Assembly (NCBI GenBank): GCA_934254915.1
Contig: CAKQMH010000001.1
Location: 124,001-188,000, forward strand
DNA from: an uncultured Alphaproteobacteria bacterium
GTDB lineage: Bacteria; Pseudomonadota; Alphaproteobacteria; RF32; CAG-239
DNA: 64,000 bases
Reading direction: 5' to 3'
Both the position numbers and the translations under genes were made by a program. Positions 24,412 to 37,530 of this stretch are shown one piece after another (position 1 is the first letter of the stretch; each line of letters begins with the position of its first letter). The notes beneath the pieces were generated by a model, which was not told the origin of the DNA, did not search any database, and saw nothing but the letters and a program-made list of their open reading frames with translations.

Positions 24412-25664
24412 TCCATTCGCCCGATACCGATAACGGCAAATACTTCAAAACCGTGTTCGGCAAGTTTGTCATGCATTTGCCGACGTTTTTTACGTACTTC
24501 CAGAACATCGCTTAGCGGCGCGCGATACATTTCGCTGATTGCCTGCATAGTCGCATAACGCACATCGCGCGTATAGGGGCTTAAACGCTCCATTTGTTTA
24601 GCATTGCCGCCGCGGCGATACGAGTTAAGGTCAGCAATTAAGTCCAAAGACATATACGAGGCTCGATAAGCTTTAAGCGCTTTATCGCAGGTGTAACCCC
24701 ATTCCTGCAGCGAAAAACCTTCGCTTACAACCACTTGCGCCAGTTCCATTTCCCGCCCCAAAATCATGGCTTTTTGCACCAGCCGCTGACAAGGATTGAC
24801 CAAATCTTTCAGGTGCGGCAACGGCAGACTTTTTTCATTCGGATAAGCCTGTTCATACGCATTCCACATGGTAGTCACATTATATATCTGCAACAGATTA
24901 TCACCTTGCCGCAGCCAATTTTGTACTCCGTCGATTGTGCGGATAAAAGCCGCCGCATCAGCCGCTGTCAACAAATCATCCGGCTTGGCATTAACCGTCC
25001 GCATATCGCTGCGCGTAATTTTTTGGGGTTTTGTTTTGCCGCGTTGATAGTTCTCCGGCGGAACTAAGGTTTTCACCATTTGATAAAAGCGCGGATTATA
25101 GCGTGTTTTAACCGGCATCGGCGTCAACAGCGGCTCATCGATCACAACTTTGACCTGCTGCCAGACTTCGGGATTCAGAATAAAGTAAAGCTCCGGTGAC
25201 AAAAATTCCAAATCCTTAATGTTTTTAAGTTCTTCGGCCACCCGCGACGGAAAACGATTTTTGGTTTCCCTGATACCGTCAAGATTCAGCACTTTTTCGC
25301 TCATCCCCGGAACGCGAAACAACATCGGGCCGATATATTCATATTGACTGCGCGGTAAATTTTTCAGCATCTCCAGCATTGCTTCTTCATTATCCGGTTT
25401 CAGCCGCCGTTCACTCATTCCATAGGTCGAAATAGTTTGATAAAACTCGCGGTCAAACTTGCCGGTTAAATCAAAAACACTTTCATAATGCGTGTCATAA
25501 ACCGTATTAACTTTATAAAAATAATTCTGCAGTTCGGCCAAACTCGGCAGCTTATCATTATCCCAGTCAATTCTGAACGCCGGCGTATAATCGGGCATTG
25601 CAGCAGCCGCCGTCTGCAACCACAAGCCCATTACCCCGCCGATAAACCACTTTGTTTTCTTCAT
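24408..25664 (-). CDS. Secreted or periplasmic protein of unknown function
   Basis: 418 residues with a signal peptide (MKKTKWFIGGVMGLWLQTAAAA-M, cut near 22). I recognise no family. The mature protein is mainly helical, rich in Tyr, Arg and Pro, with a central basic Pro/Thr-rich stretch (QRGKTKPQKITRSDMR) and single Cys residues (NPCQR, YTCDK). It follows the DUF4139 gene by 15 bases on the same strand, so the two probably form an operon and may act in the same envelope process. Confidence 0.6.
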   Translation of the reverse strand: MKKTKWFIGGVMGLWLQTAAAAMPDYTPAFRIDWDNDKLPSLAELQNYFYKVNTVYDTHYESVFDLTGKFDREFYQTISTYGMSERRLKPDNEEAMLEMLKNLPRSQYEYIGPMLFRVPGMSEKVLNLDGIRETKNRFPSRVAEELKNIKDLEFLSPELYFILNPEVWQQVKVVIDEPLLTPMPVKTRYNPRFYQMVKTLVPPENYQRGKTKPQKITRSDMRTVNAKPDDLLTAADAAAFIRTIDGVQNWLRQGDNLLQIYNVTTMWNAYEQAYPNEKSLPLPHLKDLVNPCQRLVQKAMILGREMELAQVVVSEGFSLQEWGYTCDKALKAYRASYMSLDLIADLNSYRRGGNAKQMERLSPYTRDVRYATMQAISEMYRAPLSDVLEVRKKRRQMHDKLAEHGFEVFAVIGIGRMD

Positions 25665-25679
25665 TGCAGCTGTTTCCGG

Positions 25680-27104
25680 CTATTCTTTGCTTATTCTGAC
25701 TTTGTAATTAAGCACCGTCTTGCCTTCGGCCGGAATTTCGACCTCCCATTGCAATTGGTTAACCTGCTTGGAATCGCTTGACAGATTCTCGCTCACAACC
25801 TCGACCGAACCGTTAAAGTTCTGTACAAACTCAACCTTTTCCGCTGTTTTTTTAGCATTACTAAACACTATTGCCATTTCGGCCTCAAACATCTTATCCG
25901 CCAGCTTTTGAACTTTTTTAATTTGTCCTTCGGCAAAGATATCAAAAGCCTGTCCGACTTCCAACTCTGCTTTTTCGCCTTTGGCCAGTTGGGTCAAATT
26001 GCTTGCTCCCACAAATTCCGAACTGCCGTCGCTGCCCTGCATATAAAAGCGGATTGCTCCGGCCGGCAGCGGCATTCCGAGTTTGCTTTCCTCATCATTA
26101 ACCAGTTTATACAACAATTGCGGATGTTTCTTTTCAAAACTTGCGCCTTGCGAACCTTGCGCAATATACAACGGCGAAACCATTTTATATTTTTTGCTTA
26201 TTTTCACGCCGTCAGCACTCATCAGGCTTACCTGTTTGGACTGTTTGTTCAAAATATCCGTTTTCTGCGGCAGATAATAGGCGTAATAATCGCCCAAACT
26301 CATTGCCGGCATTGACGCGCTCTCCGCCATGTCCGCCGCCGCGCCGACGCTCTTGGCCATCAGCATATTGCCGGCCATCAACCGCGGCTTAATATTGTCA
26401 ACCTGATTAACTTCACCGACAATTAATTTTACTTTTGCGTCTTTATAATCCGCGCCCGAATTATTATTCAGGGTCACAAATCCCTGCAAATCCATTGTTC
26501 CTTCTTCGCCCAACTCCGCCACATAATTGGCGCTCCAGCTCAAACCGGAGGTCAAATACGCCAACTGCAGCGGCTGATTAAGCGCTTTGTCACAAGCGAT
26601 TTTGGCGGCTAATGTTGGCTTGGTGCGCAAATTGGGCGGCAGCTTGTCAAACACCAAACGTCCGTTGTAATTGGTCTCAATTCCGTATGAAAATTGCAAT
26701 ACCGGATTGCCGTAATTGTTGCTGACGATTTTGGCTTTGTCAAAAAACTGCTTGCCGTTTTCCGGATTCGTTATAACCGTCTTAACTTCTTTACCGACTG
26801 AGCCTTCAAGAATATTTTCCGGCGTCAGCAAATCATATTCATAATTTTGTTCCAGAACTTTAATGCCTTCGCCGCTGATTATGACGCTTTCTGGCATCAT
26901 CTGCTGCGCCACGCCCTCAAACGCCACTTTGGAAACACCGACGTTGAGCTTTGCCTGACGCACATCTTTAATCAGTGCCAGATTTTGGTTATAAATACTC
27001 ACTTCCGTTTGGCTGATATCATCACTGCTCAACACCTTTTCCTGTGCGTTTACAACCGTAGAGACTCCGGCCAGCAAAACCCCCAGCATCAAATTTTTCA
27101 GCAT
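25680..27104 (-). CDS. DUF4139-domain envelope protein
   Basis: 474 residues with a signal peptide (MLKNLMLGVLLAGVSTVVNA-Q). The mature part follows the DUF4139 pattern: V-S-I-Y-N-Q-N-L-A-L-I-K-D-V-R, E-Q-N-Y-E-Y-D-L-L, L-A-Y-L-T-S-G-L-S-W-S-A-N-Y-V-A-E, G-F-V-T-L-N-N-N-S-G-A-D-Y, and the A-K-V-K-L-I-V-G-E segment. Proteins of this group are beta-rich and secreted, with no settled function. It is the first gene of a two-gene operon with the unknown secreted protein downstream. Confidence 0.82.
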   Translation of the reverse strand: MLKNLMLGVLLAGVSTVVNAQEKVLSSDDISQTEVSIYNQNLALIKDVRQAKLNVGVSKVAFEGVAQQMMPESVIISGEGIKVLEQNYEYDLLTPENILEGSVGKEVKTVITNPENGKQFFDKAKIVSNNYGNPVLQFSYGIETNYNGRLVFDKLPPNLRTKPTLAAKIACDKALNQPLQLAYLTSGLSWSANYVAELGEEGTMDLQGFVTLNNNSGADYKDAKVKLIVGEVNQVDNIKPRLMAGNMLMAKSVGAAADMAESASMPAMSLGDYYAYYLPQKTDILNKQSKQVSLMSADGVKISKKYKMVSPLYIAQGSQGASFEKKHPQLLYKLVNDEESKLGMPLPAGAIRFYMQGSDGSSEFVGASNLTQLAKGEKAELEVGQAFDIFAEGQIKKVQKLADKMFEAEMAIVFSNAKKTAEKVEFVQNFNGSVEVVSENLSSDSKQVNQLQWEVEIPAEGKTVLNYKVRISKE

Positions 27105-27250
27105 TTATTCCTCCCGCAATAGATTTTTCTCATAATATAATCTAAAAAAATATAAAAAAGAAGTGATAAATTAAAATTACACTAGACTCGCGAAAATTAT
27201 TTCAATACACTGAAGTTACTTTCAAGTTTTTGTTGTAAAGGAGAATAGCT

Positions 27251-27793
27251 ATGGCTTGGACAGACCAAATGGTTGAAGACTTAAGAAAAATGTGGAAAGA
27301 GGGTCTTACCACCGGTGAAATCGGCAGACGCTTAAACGTGTCAAAGAACTCTATTGTCGGCAAAGTACACCGCCTGGGTTTATCCGGCCGCCCATCTCCG
27401 ATTAAGAAAAAAGAAGATAACGCCGCACTGGCTCAGCCTAAAGCTGCTCCTGCTCCTAAAGCCGCTGACAAGAAACCGGCTAAAACTCCGGCCGCCAAAT
27501 CTGCGCCTAAAGCGCCGGCTGCCCCTGCGCCCAAGGCTGGAACCAAACCGCAGGAAAAAGCTGCCGCTCCGGTGGTTGAAAAAGCTCCGATAATTGCGGC
27601 TAAACCCGCTGCTCCGGCGCACAAACACTACGGCAACCTGTCTTTAACCGAACTTGACAACCACACCTGCCGCTGGCCGATAGGCGACCCCAAAGATGAA
27701 AATTTTCATTTCTGCGGCAAAAAAGTTCGTATCGGACAAACCTATTGTGAAGAACACGCCGCCATGGCTTATGTCAAACCGACTAAAAAATAA
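27251..27793 (+). CDS. gcrA: Cell-cycle regulator GcrA
   Basis: 180 residues. The first 45 residues (M-A-W-T-D-Q-M-V-E-D-L, W-K-E-G-L-T-T-G-E-I-G-R-R-L-N-V-S-K-N-S-I-V-G-K-V-H-R) are the conserved GcrA DNA-binding domain. A low-complexity Lys/Ala/Pro linker covers about 50-120. The C-terminal sigma-interacting domain has C-R-W-P-I-G-D-P, F-C-G-K and Y-C-E-E-H (Cys/His residues). GcrA is confined to Alphaproteobacteria, binds sigma70-RNA polymerase and responds to GANTC methylation by CcrM. It is the clearest taxonomic marker here. AAAGGAG precedes the start. Confidence 0.95.
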   Translation: MAWTDQMVEDLRKMWKEGLTTGEIGRRLNVSKNSIVGKVHRLGLSGRPSPIKKKEDNAALAQPKAAPAPKAADKKPAKTPAAKSAPKAPAAPAPKAGTKPQEKAAAPVVEKAPIIAAKPAAPAHKHYGNLSLTELDNHTCRWPIGDPKDENFHFCGKKVRIGQTYCEEHAAMAYVKPTKK

Positions 27794-27863
27794 CCATATT
27801 TTAATATTTTATATGCTAATGTCTAAAGTAGTAATGTTATTAAAATAAAGGACAGGTGCGTAA

Positions 27864-28676
27864 ATGTCACTGAATATGCTTTTCGCCTTTTTAGGCGGTA
27901 TGGGAATTGTGGTTGCGGCTATTGTTTCGGCAACCGACCGCCCGATGGCTTTTATCGATATTCCGAGTATGATTATTGTTGGCGGCGGTACTCTTGTTGC
28001 CTGCTTCATTTCTTTTGAATTGAAAACCGCGCTTGGCGCGTTTAAGCTTATCGGTAAGTCCTTTCACCGTCACCGCGACTCCGAAATGTCGCTCAAAGAC
28101 GAAGTCGGACGCATTGTCCGTTGGGGCTATATTATTCAAAAGAACGGTTTGCAAGGTTTGGAAAATGAGGTTACCGAGCAACTGCGTAAGGAAAATCCGT
28201 TTTTGGCTTATGGCGCAGATTTGGTAGTCACCGGCTATACCGGTAACGAAATTCACCAGATTTTGTCCTATATGATTGAATCTGAGACCGAACGCAACGG
28301 CCGCCCGACCGATGCCCTCAAGAAAATGGGCGGTGACGCACCGGCCTTCGGTATGCTTGGTACGCTTATCGGTTTGGTAATCATGTTGGGCAACATGGGC
28401 GGCGATCCTTCGGCTATCGGCCCGTCAATGGCCGTGGCGTTGATTACAACCTTTTACGGTATTATTTTGGCTCGTCTGATTTTCATTCCGATTGCAACCA
28501 AAATTTCTGCCCGCAACAATGTCACCCAATTCAAACAAAACCTCGAAATGGAAGGTTTGGTTTTGTTGGCTGAAAGAAAAAGCCCGCGCTACATTCAAGA
28601 TAAGATTAACTCGTTCGTTGATGTCAGCGAGCAGTTCCTGATTGACCGTGATATGAACAACCAGCCTAACGCCTAA
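27864..28676 (+). CDS. motA: Flagellar motor stator protein MotA/PomA
   Basis: 270 residues with four membrane segments (about residues 5-22, 32-50, 170-190 and 200-222). The layout fits PomA: M-x-G-G-x-G-I-V-V-A-A start, F-I-D-I-P-S-M-I-I-V-G-G-G-T, and the third-fourth helix block A-P-A-F-G-M-L-G-T-L-I-G-L-V-I-M-L with D-P-S-A-I-G-P-S-M-A-V-A-L-I-T-T-F-Y-G. It makes the stator channel with MotB. No other flagellar genes are in the window. The Pom-like form hints at Na+ coupling, which is inference. Confidence 0.92.
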   Translation: MSLNMLFAFLGGMGIVVAAIVSATDRPMAFIDIPSMIIVGGGTLVACFISFELKTALGAFKLIGKSFHRHRDSEMSLKDEVGRIVRWGYIIQKNGLQGLENEVTEQLRKENPFLAYGADLVVTGYTGNEIHQILSYMIESETERNGRPTDALKKMGGDAPAFGMLGTLIGLVIMLGNMGGDPSAIGPSMAVALITTFYGIILARLIFIPIATKISARNNVTQFKQNLEMEGLVLLAERKSPRYIQDKINSFVDVSEQFLIDRDMNNQPNA

Positions 28677-28697
28677 GCCGGTTATGGAGATTGTTTC

Positions 28698-29354
28698 ATG
28701 AAAAAAAGACCCGAGCCTACCATTGATGAAGATTGGATGTCGACCTATGGCGACATGGTGACCCTGTTGCTGTGTTTCTTCGTTATGATGTTGTCTGTTT
28801 CATCGCCCGATGTCGCCAAGTTCGAGCTTATTCAAGCCGGCTTAAACGAAAGCTTGGGCAAGAAAGAAGTTACCCGCCCAATTGAGATGATGATGATGGA
28901 ACTGGCCGACGATATCCAATCCATGGACGCCGATGAAGATATTTCCTTGGGCAGTGACACGCAGGGTGTTGTTCTGGAATTGGGCGACAGCCTGATGTTC
29001 AGCAAAGGTTCGGCTGATTTACAGCCTTCGGCAATTCCGGTTCTAAAAAAGATTGCCGCGACTTTGCAGTCCGACCGCTATAACTCGTTCAATTTCAGCA
29101 TTGAGGGACATACCAGTGATGAAGCTTACAGCAGCGAACGTTATCCCTCCAATTGGGAGCTGTCCTCGGCTCGTGCCTCAGCGGTGGCTCGTTTTCTCGA
29201 AAGCCGCGGTATCGCTCGTGTCCGTCTGAAAGTTACTGGTTATTATGACAATGTTCCGAAGTTCCCGAATCATGATATTTACGGGCAGCCGATTCCGCAA
29301 AACCGGATTAAAAACCGCCGTGTAACAATTCACATCGAACCTAATTTCAAATAA
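28698..29354 (+). CDS. motB: Flagellar motor stator protein MotB/PomB
   Basis: 218 residues. The single membrane segment carries the ion-binding Asp19 in S-T-Y-G-D-M-V-T-L-L-L-C-F-F-V, closer to PomB than to E. coli MotB. The C-terminal OmpA/MotB peptidoglycan-binding domain includes F-S-I-E-G-H-T-S-D-E, N-W-E-L-S-S-A-R-A, and N-R-I-K-N-R-R-V. The linker is short, so the protein is small for the family. It follows motA by 21 bases with a GGAG site. Confidence 0.92.
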   Translation: MKKRPEPTIDEDWMSTYGDMVTLLLCFFVMMLSVSSPDVAKFELIQAGLNESLGKKEVTRPIEMMMMELADDIQSMDADEDISLGSDTQGVVLELGDSLMFSKGSADLQPSAIPVLKKIAATLQSDRYNSFNFSIEGHTSDEAYSSERYPSNWELSSARASAVARFLESRGIARVRLKVTGYYDNVPKFPNHDIYGQPIPQNRIKNRRVTIHIEPNFK

Positions 29355-29360
29355 GGAAAC

Positions 29361-29906
29361 TTACTTATCAATTTTGGCCCAGACAATTACAGTCTGGGTC
29401 GTTTTTTTCTCCCACACGAACCACGCAAATTCCATTGCCGGCTTGCCGAAACCTAAAAAATCGACTTTGTTGGGAATGACAATAACTTTTGCCGGCGGAA
29501 AATCATGATACAATTTAGCCCGCTTTTTGCCGGTCAGATAACGTATCGGCAAAAGCAAGGCCAAACTTTTATCCGCCAATTTCAGCCCCTGAACAATAAA
29601 CTCAAACGCCAAATTGAACGGCGGGTTGGTGACGATATTTTCCGCCCGTTGTTCAGACAACAAAAAATCGACCCCCGCCTCGCCGTATCCGCGATTAATC
29701 AAATCGCTGCAACGAACATCGCGATAAAAACGTTTCAGAACTTCCGCCATTCGTCCGTCGCCGCAAGCCGGTTCCCAAATCGCGCCCTCAAACTTATAAT
29801 TGTCAAGCAGCGCGCGGGTAACATATTCCGGCGTCGGGTAAAAGTCTTGCGCCTGACGCAAATCTTCGACTTTTCGTCCTAAAAGTTTATATTGTTCGTT
29901 AATCAT
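29361..29906 (-). CDS. Solitary N6-adenine-type DNA methyltransferase
   Basis: 181 residues. AdoMet-binding motif I is I-W-E-P-A-C-G-D-G-R-M-A (about 43-54), and the catalytic motif IV is N-P-P-F (about 95-98). There is no target-recognition domain or neighbouring restriction gene. The N-terminal start with Q-D-F-Y-P-T-P-E-Y-V-T-R-A-L-L resembles phage and plasmid methyltransferases. It is convergent with motB with almost no gap. It could be a small DNA or protein methylase; a remnant of a former mobile element is possible. Confidence 0.75.
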   Translation of the reverse strand: MINEQYKLLGRKVEDLRQAQDFYPTPEYVTRALLDNYKFEGAIWEPACGDGRMAEVLKRFYRDVRCSDLINRGYGEAGVDFLLSEQRAENIVTNPPFNLAFEFIVQGLKLADKSLALLLPIRYLTGKKRAKLYHDFPPAKVIVIPNKVDFLGFGKPAMEFAWFVWEKKTTQTVIVWAKIDK

Positions 29907-29911
29907 TTATT

Positions 29912-30220
29912 CTAGTTGGCTGAGCTTAAATTTTTCAGGTTGTTGATGATGTTTTCAGCTGTGGTTTGCGATTCGCTGCTGATACCGGCTGACTGCAATG
30001 CCAATTTTTTGATACAGGTATTAACCAACTCGTCAGCCGTACCCTGAACCGTGTTGGCAAACAATGTGCCGTTTTGCAGTTTGGTGTTGGCTTCGCTGAG
30101 CATGCAGGCTTTCATTCTTTCTTTCGGTGTCGCATCAGCGCTGACATTGGTATAGGTTGACAAATCGACACACGCCCCAAGCAATACAACGGCCGCCAAA
30201 CTTAAAGCTTTTGTCTTCAT
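29912..30220 (-). CDS. Small putative lipoprotein
   Basis: 102 residues with a lipoprotein signal: MKTKALSLAAVVLLGAC, lipobox L-L-G-A-C with Cys17. The mature part is Asn/Thr/Ser-rich and helical with three further Cys residues counting the lipid Cys, ending in NNLKNLSSAN. No family recognised. AAAAGGA precedes the start. It lies 5 bases upstream of the methyltransferase gene on the same strand. Confidence 0.7.
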   Translation of the reverse strand: MKTKALSLAAVVLLGACVDLSTYTNVSADATPKERMKACMLSEANTKLQNGTLFANTVQGTADELVNTCIKKLALQSAGISSESQTTAENIINNLKNLSSAN

Positions 30221-30465
30221 CTTCTGATCCTTTTTTTACGTTAGTTTCAACTTTCCGCGTCATTAATACCGCAGCGGCAAATTCTTGTCAATCTTTGCGC
30301 CGACATCATAAACAACTATCATTTTTCGCTGGTCTTTAAAAAAATAACGTGCTATAAAACGCGCAGAAAGATTCTATATAAATAAACCCAAGCCGGAAGA
30401 TAAGGCATAAAACCGTCTGATCTGCCGGCTTTTATTGTGTTAACACTTAAAGTTAAGGATAAAAT

Positions 30466-34029
<3,564 letters not shown>

Positions 34030-34055
34030 TTTTCAACCTCTTTAGTCAACACCGA

Positions 34056-34087
34056 ACAGCTCCCTGCATCAGGGAGCTGTTTTTTTA
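34056..34087 (+). terminator. Terminator of nifJ
   Basis: ACAGCTCCCTG and CAGGGAGCTGT form a perfect 11-bp stem with a 3-nt loop, followed by a T run. Confidence 0.92.
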
Positions 34088-34168
34088 TTTAAGCCGGATT
34101 TTTAACCTTAAATTTACCTCTCAAATCCATAATAAAGGAAATTTTAATTTACGCAGGAGATTCTCTTC

Positions 34169-35320
34169 ATGGACAGTGCCTTATGTCTGCATAACGCCAC
34201 TATTTTAAGCGATTTTGCCATACTTCCGCACTGTGCGGTTTTACTGCAAGACAATAAAATTGCCGCGGTTTATAATGAAGACGAATTTCGTCGGCGAAAA
34301 TTTGCCGCTGAAGTTGAATTGCTTGACCTCCAAGGTGCTTATTTGGCCCCCGGATTGATTGACACCCATATTCACGGAATGAGCGGCTTTAGTGCCGACC
34401 GCGGCGACCGTGAGCAAATTTTAGGTATGTCCGAAGCCTTGTCACACTTAGGCGTAACTTCGTTTATTCCGACTTTTTGCGCTGCTCTCGAAGCGGAAAT
34501 GCTGTCCAAAATTACCGCCGTAACCCAAGCAATGGGACATGAAACCGGCGCTCGTATTTTAGGTATGCATTTGGAAGGACCATTTATCTCCGCCGCTAAA
34601 ATCGGCGCTCAGCCGACTGATGGTGTCAGCCCGATAGATACGGCATTATTTACCCGCTTTTGGCAGGCATCGAACGGCCGTATCGTTAATATGACTGTTG
34701 CCCCCGAACTGGACAATATCGCCGAACTGGCGGCTTATTGCCATGATAAAGGCGTTGTTTTGCAGGCCGGCCACACTAATGCGACTTATGAACAAATTCT
34801 GAACGCCAAAAATTTGGGAATTCTGCACGCCACTCATATGTTTAACGCCATGCGTCCGCTGCATCATCGTGAACCCGGTATGGTTGGTGCGGTTTTGATT
34901 CATCCCGAAATTTCTTGCGAATTTATTGCCGACGGCGCGCATTTCCATCCTGATTTGCTGCAATTGCTGCTTAAATGCAAACCGCTGCGGCAGCTGGTTA
35001 TGATTACTGATGCTTTTTATCAGGCTCACACTAAATTACCGGCCAATTCCGACTATTATTTTGACAAATGTTTTCGCCGCCGCGCTGATGATGTTATTGT
35101 CGGCTCAGGCATCTCCTTATTAGACGGCGTCAGAAACCTTATTCAATGGGGAGTTGCCCCGGAAATTGCGTTGGCATTTGCCTCTGCCAACCCCGCACGG
35201 ATAATGCATCAATCGGCATTGGGTTCAATCCGCCCGAATTATCTGGCCGACCTGATTGTTTTGGATCATAATTTTAACTTACTTTACACCATAATTAACG
35301 GTAAACTGCGAAAGGAATAA
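34169..35320 (+). CDS. nagA: N-acetylglucosamine-6-phosphate deacetylase
   Basis: 383 residues. The amidohydrolase motifs are [12 protein letters not shown] (metal-binding His pair), [10 protein letters not shown] (Glu ligand), Q-A-G-H-T-N-A-T-Y (His), [15 protein letters not shown] (His) and V-M-I-T-D-A (catalytic Asp). It removes acetate from GlcNAc-6-P. A CAGGAG site precedes the start. nagB begins two bases after its stop, so the two form an operon for amino-sugar catabolism or peptidoglycan recycling. Confidence 0.94.
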   Translation: MDSALCLHNATILSDFAILPHCAVLLQDNKIAAVYNEDEFRRRKFAAEVELLDLQGAYLAPGLIDTHIHGMSGFSADRGDREQILGMSEALSHLGVTSFIPTFCAALEAEMLSKITAVTQAMGHETGARILGMHLEGPFISAAKIGAQPTDGVSPIDTALFTRFWQASNGRIVNMTVAPELDNIAELAAYCHDKGVVLQAGHTNATYEQILNAKNLGILHATHMFNAMRPLHHREPGMVGAVLIHPEISCEFIADGAHFHPDLLQLLLKCKPLRQLVMITDAFYQAHTKLPANSDYYFDKCFRRRADDVIVGSGISLLDGVRNLIQWGVAPEIALAFASANPARIMHQSALGSIRPNYLADLIVLDHNFNLLYTIINGKLRKE

Positions 35321-35322
35321 CC

Positions 35323-36129
35323 ATGAGACTGATAATTAAAGACAATTACAACGATTGCTCATTATGGGCGGCTAACTATGTTGCCTATAAAATAAAAGCC
35401 TTTCATCCCACCCCTAAAAAACCGTTTATTCTAGGCTTACCGACCGGCTCAACTCCGTTGGGCATGTATCACGAATTAATCAAAATGTACCAAAACGGCA
35501 AAATTTCGTTTCAAAATGTCGTTACGTTTAACATGGACGAATACATCGGTTTAAAACCCAATCACCCGCAAAGCTACCATTATTTTATGGAAGAAAACTT
35601 TTTCAAACATATTGATATTCCCAAGGCCAACATTCATATGCTTAATGGCATGACCAAAGACTATGCCAAAGAATGTCAGGCTTATGAAGACACTATCAAA
35701 CGTTATGGCAAAATTCATCTATTTATCGGCGGTGTGGGCGAAGACGGACATATCGCTTTCAATGAACCAGGCTCTTCCTTAAGCTCGCGTACCCGTGTTA
35801 AAACTCTGACCAAAGACACCATTCAGGCTAACTCCCGTTTCTTTGACAATGATGTTTCACAAGTGCCGACCACAGCTTTGACCGTCGGCGTCGGAACAAT
35901 TATGGATGCCGATGAAGTTATGATTTTGGCAACCGGTGTCAAAAAAGCCCGCGCTCTGCATCACGCCGTTGAAGGCAGCATCAATCACATGTGGACGGTC
36001 AGTGTTTTACAAATGCACCAGCATGGAATTATTGTTTGTGACGAAGAAGCCACCAATGAACTCAAAGCCGACACCGTAAAATACTTCAAAGAAATCGAAC
36101 AACAAACCTTACAAGGACTTAAAAAATAA
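35323..36129 (+). CDS. nagB: Glucosamine-6-phosphate deaminase
   Basis: 268 residues. Motifs: [22 protein letters not shown] (catalytic Asp), the [18 protein letters not shown] active-site loop, and [12 protein letters not shown]. It converts glucosamine-6-P to fructose-6-P and ammonia, directly after NagA. AAGGA overlaps the end of nagA. Confidence 0.95.
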   Translation: MRLIIKDNYNDCSLWAANYVAYKIKAFHPTPKKPFILGLPTGSTPLGMYHELIKMYQNGKISFQNVVTFNMDEYIGLKPNHPQSYHYFMEENFFKHIDIPKANIHMLNGMTKDYAKECQAYEDTIKRYGKIHLFIGGVGEDGHIAFNEPGSSLSSRTRVKTLTKDTIQANSRFFDNDVSQVPTTALTVGVGTIMDADEVMILATGVKKARALHHAVEGSINHMWTVSVLQMHQHGIIVCDEEATNELKADTVKYFKEIEQQTLQGLKK

Positions 36130-36137
36130 ATTACATT

Positions 36138-36166
36138 TTGACAATTGATATAAATATATATACTAT
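36138..36166 (+). promoter_or_regulatory. Promoter upstream of the H1-tailed membrane protein
   Basis: TTGACA (36138-36143), 17-nt AT-rich spacer, TACTAT (36161-36166). The transcript would have a leader of about 60 bases. Confidence 0.65.
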
Positions 36167-36233
36167 AAATCATATATTTAGGGTCACAGCTTTCCGCTGG
36201 TGTAAGTTTGAGCCATAACCAAAGGATAAAAAT

Positions 36234-37139
36234 ATGTTTAAGATTATAGTTAATTCTTATCTGACTTTTTTCAAAAATCTTCCGGTTATTTTGTTGTATG
36301 CACTGCCGTTGTTGGTATTGTCTGCCATTGAGATTTACTTTGAAGGCCTCAGCTCTGCCAATTATGGCGTAAAATACTTCATCATCATGGCCGTATACTT
36401 AATTCCTTTTGTCAGTGCTGCTACCGACATCGCTGTTTATCAACGCTTGCTGGGCTTTACGAAGATTAATCCGTTTAATTCTCCTAAAACCTTGGTTATT
36501 TATTTTCTGGTTCAGCTTGGTATCGGCATCATCGCCGTTGTGCCGCTTTATGCTGTTTATTACTTCCTGAACATTAATACCGGCGCCACCTTGTCTCACC
36601 TTTGGGTCGCCATTTTACTCAATATGTTTTTGGGAATTTATTTCTTGGCTCGTTTTAACATCATTCTGCCTTTATTGGTTAAAGGCCAAATGCTGAAACT
36701 AAAAGACTTTTTAGCCGTAACCGATTACAAATACAGCCAATGGGTTTTGGCCGGTTTCCTAATCTACGGACCTTATTTAGTACTGAACTATGTTGTTCCC
36801 TGCCCGTACCTCAATATGTTTTTCACCTGTCTTTATATGTTGGTATTTGTTTGCTTTAACGTTACTTATATTTCAACCAAATTAAACAAGTGCACTCCGG
36901 TTATCAGCACCAAGGCGGCGGAAACCGCGATTGCACAAGAACTGAAAACCAAAGTTAAAAAGGCTAACAAAGCGGTTAAAACCGCGGCTAAAACCTTAAA
37001 AGAAAAAACCACAGCCGCCAAAGCACCTAAGACTGTAAAGAAAGAAGGCAAAAACACCAAACCGGTGGCGAAAAAGACGGTAAAAAAAGCACCTAAGCCT
37101 AAAGCACCTAAACTTAAACCGGCTCTTGCCAAGGTTTAA
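36234..37139 (+). CDS. Multipass membrane protein with histone-H1-like basic tail
   Basis: 301 residues. The first 215 residues contain about six hydrophobic segments (for example ILLYALPLLVLSAIEIYF, YFIIMAVYLIPFVSA, TLVIYFLVQLGIGIIAVVPLYAV, WVAILLNMFLGIYFLARF). The last 70 residues are Lys/Ala/Pro/Thr-rich with repeated KAPK and KK motifs, like bacterial H1-like or AlgP-type tails that bind nucleic acid. No family recognised for the membrane part. The tail would lie in the cytoplasm if the topology is standard. An AAAGGA site precedes the ATG. Confidence 0.7.
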   Translation: MFKIIVNSYLTFFKNLPVILLYALPLLVLSAIEIYFEGLSSANYGVKYFIIMAVYLIPFVSAATDIAVYQRLLGFTKINPFNSPKTLVIYFLVQLGIGIIAVVPLYAVYYFLNINTGATLSHLWVAILLNMFLGIYFLARFNIILPLLVKGQMLKLKDFLAVTDYKYSQWVLAGFLIYGPYLVLNYVVPCPYLNMFFTCLYMLVFVCFNVTYISTKLNKCTPVISTKAAETAIAQELKTKVKKANKAVKTAAKTLKEKTTAAKAPKTVKKEGKNTKPVAKKTVKKAPKPKAPKLKPALAKV

Positions 37140-37157
37140 GGTCTATGATCTAAACTC

Positions 37158-37181
37158 AAGCCTCCTTCGGGAGGCTTTTTT
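37158..37181 (+). terminator. Terminator after the H1-tailed membrane protein
   Basis: AAGCCTCC and GGAGGCTT form a perfect 8-bp stem with a TTCG tetraloop and a T run. Confidence 0.88.
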
Positions 37182-37245
37182 ATATCATTCCACCAAGTAT
37201 TTTTTATTTAAACGCTTGGTCAGGATGACGTTTAAATTAAAAAAA

Positions 37246-37280
37246 ATGTCACCTTGAGCGCAGTCGAAAGGTCTCGGCTA
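37246..37280 (+). repeat. Short chromosomal repeat at the left side of the 37.5-41.7 kb module
   Basis: ATGTCACCTTGAGCGCAGTC followed by GAAAGGTCTCGGCTA is nearly identical to 10296-10334. A related copy in reverse orientation lies at 41720-41766, on the other side of the module. The remaining 37281-37530 is AT-rich and has no recognisable gene. Confidence 0.65.
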
Positions 37281-37530
37281 TATTCTTTCCTGTTGTTGCA
37301 ACAAGGTTGATACCGAAGTTTATAATCTACAACCAATGCCACGGTAGAGTCTATGAATTATGCAAACGAGCTAAAAGAAAAGGCATAAAAAAGTTATTGA
37401 ATAAAATTAAATTATGTCTGATTACGATATAAGACCAACATTTAAAGGAAACAACTTTAAGACTCTACTTGCTTTTTTATAATGATTAAAATATGATTTA
37501 TCTGACGTTTAATCAATTTAGAGAACCTTA

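Noticed and set aside
27380..27628. Open frames opposite gcrA
   Set aside because: They arise from the Ala/Pro/Lys-rich GC-biased linker read in other frames; no ribosome sites or family resemblance.
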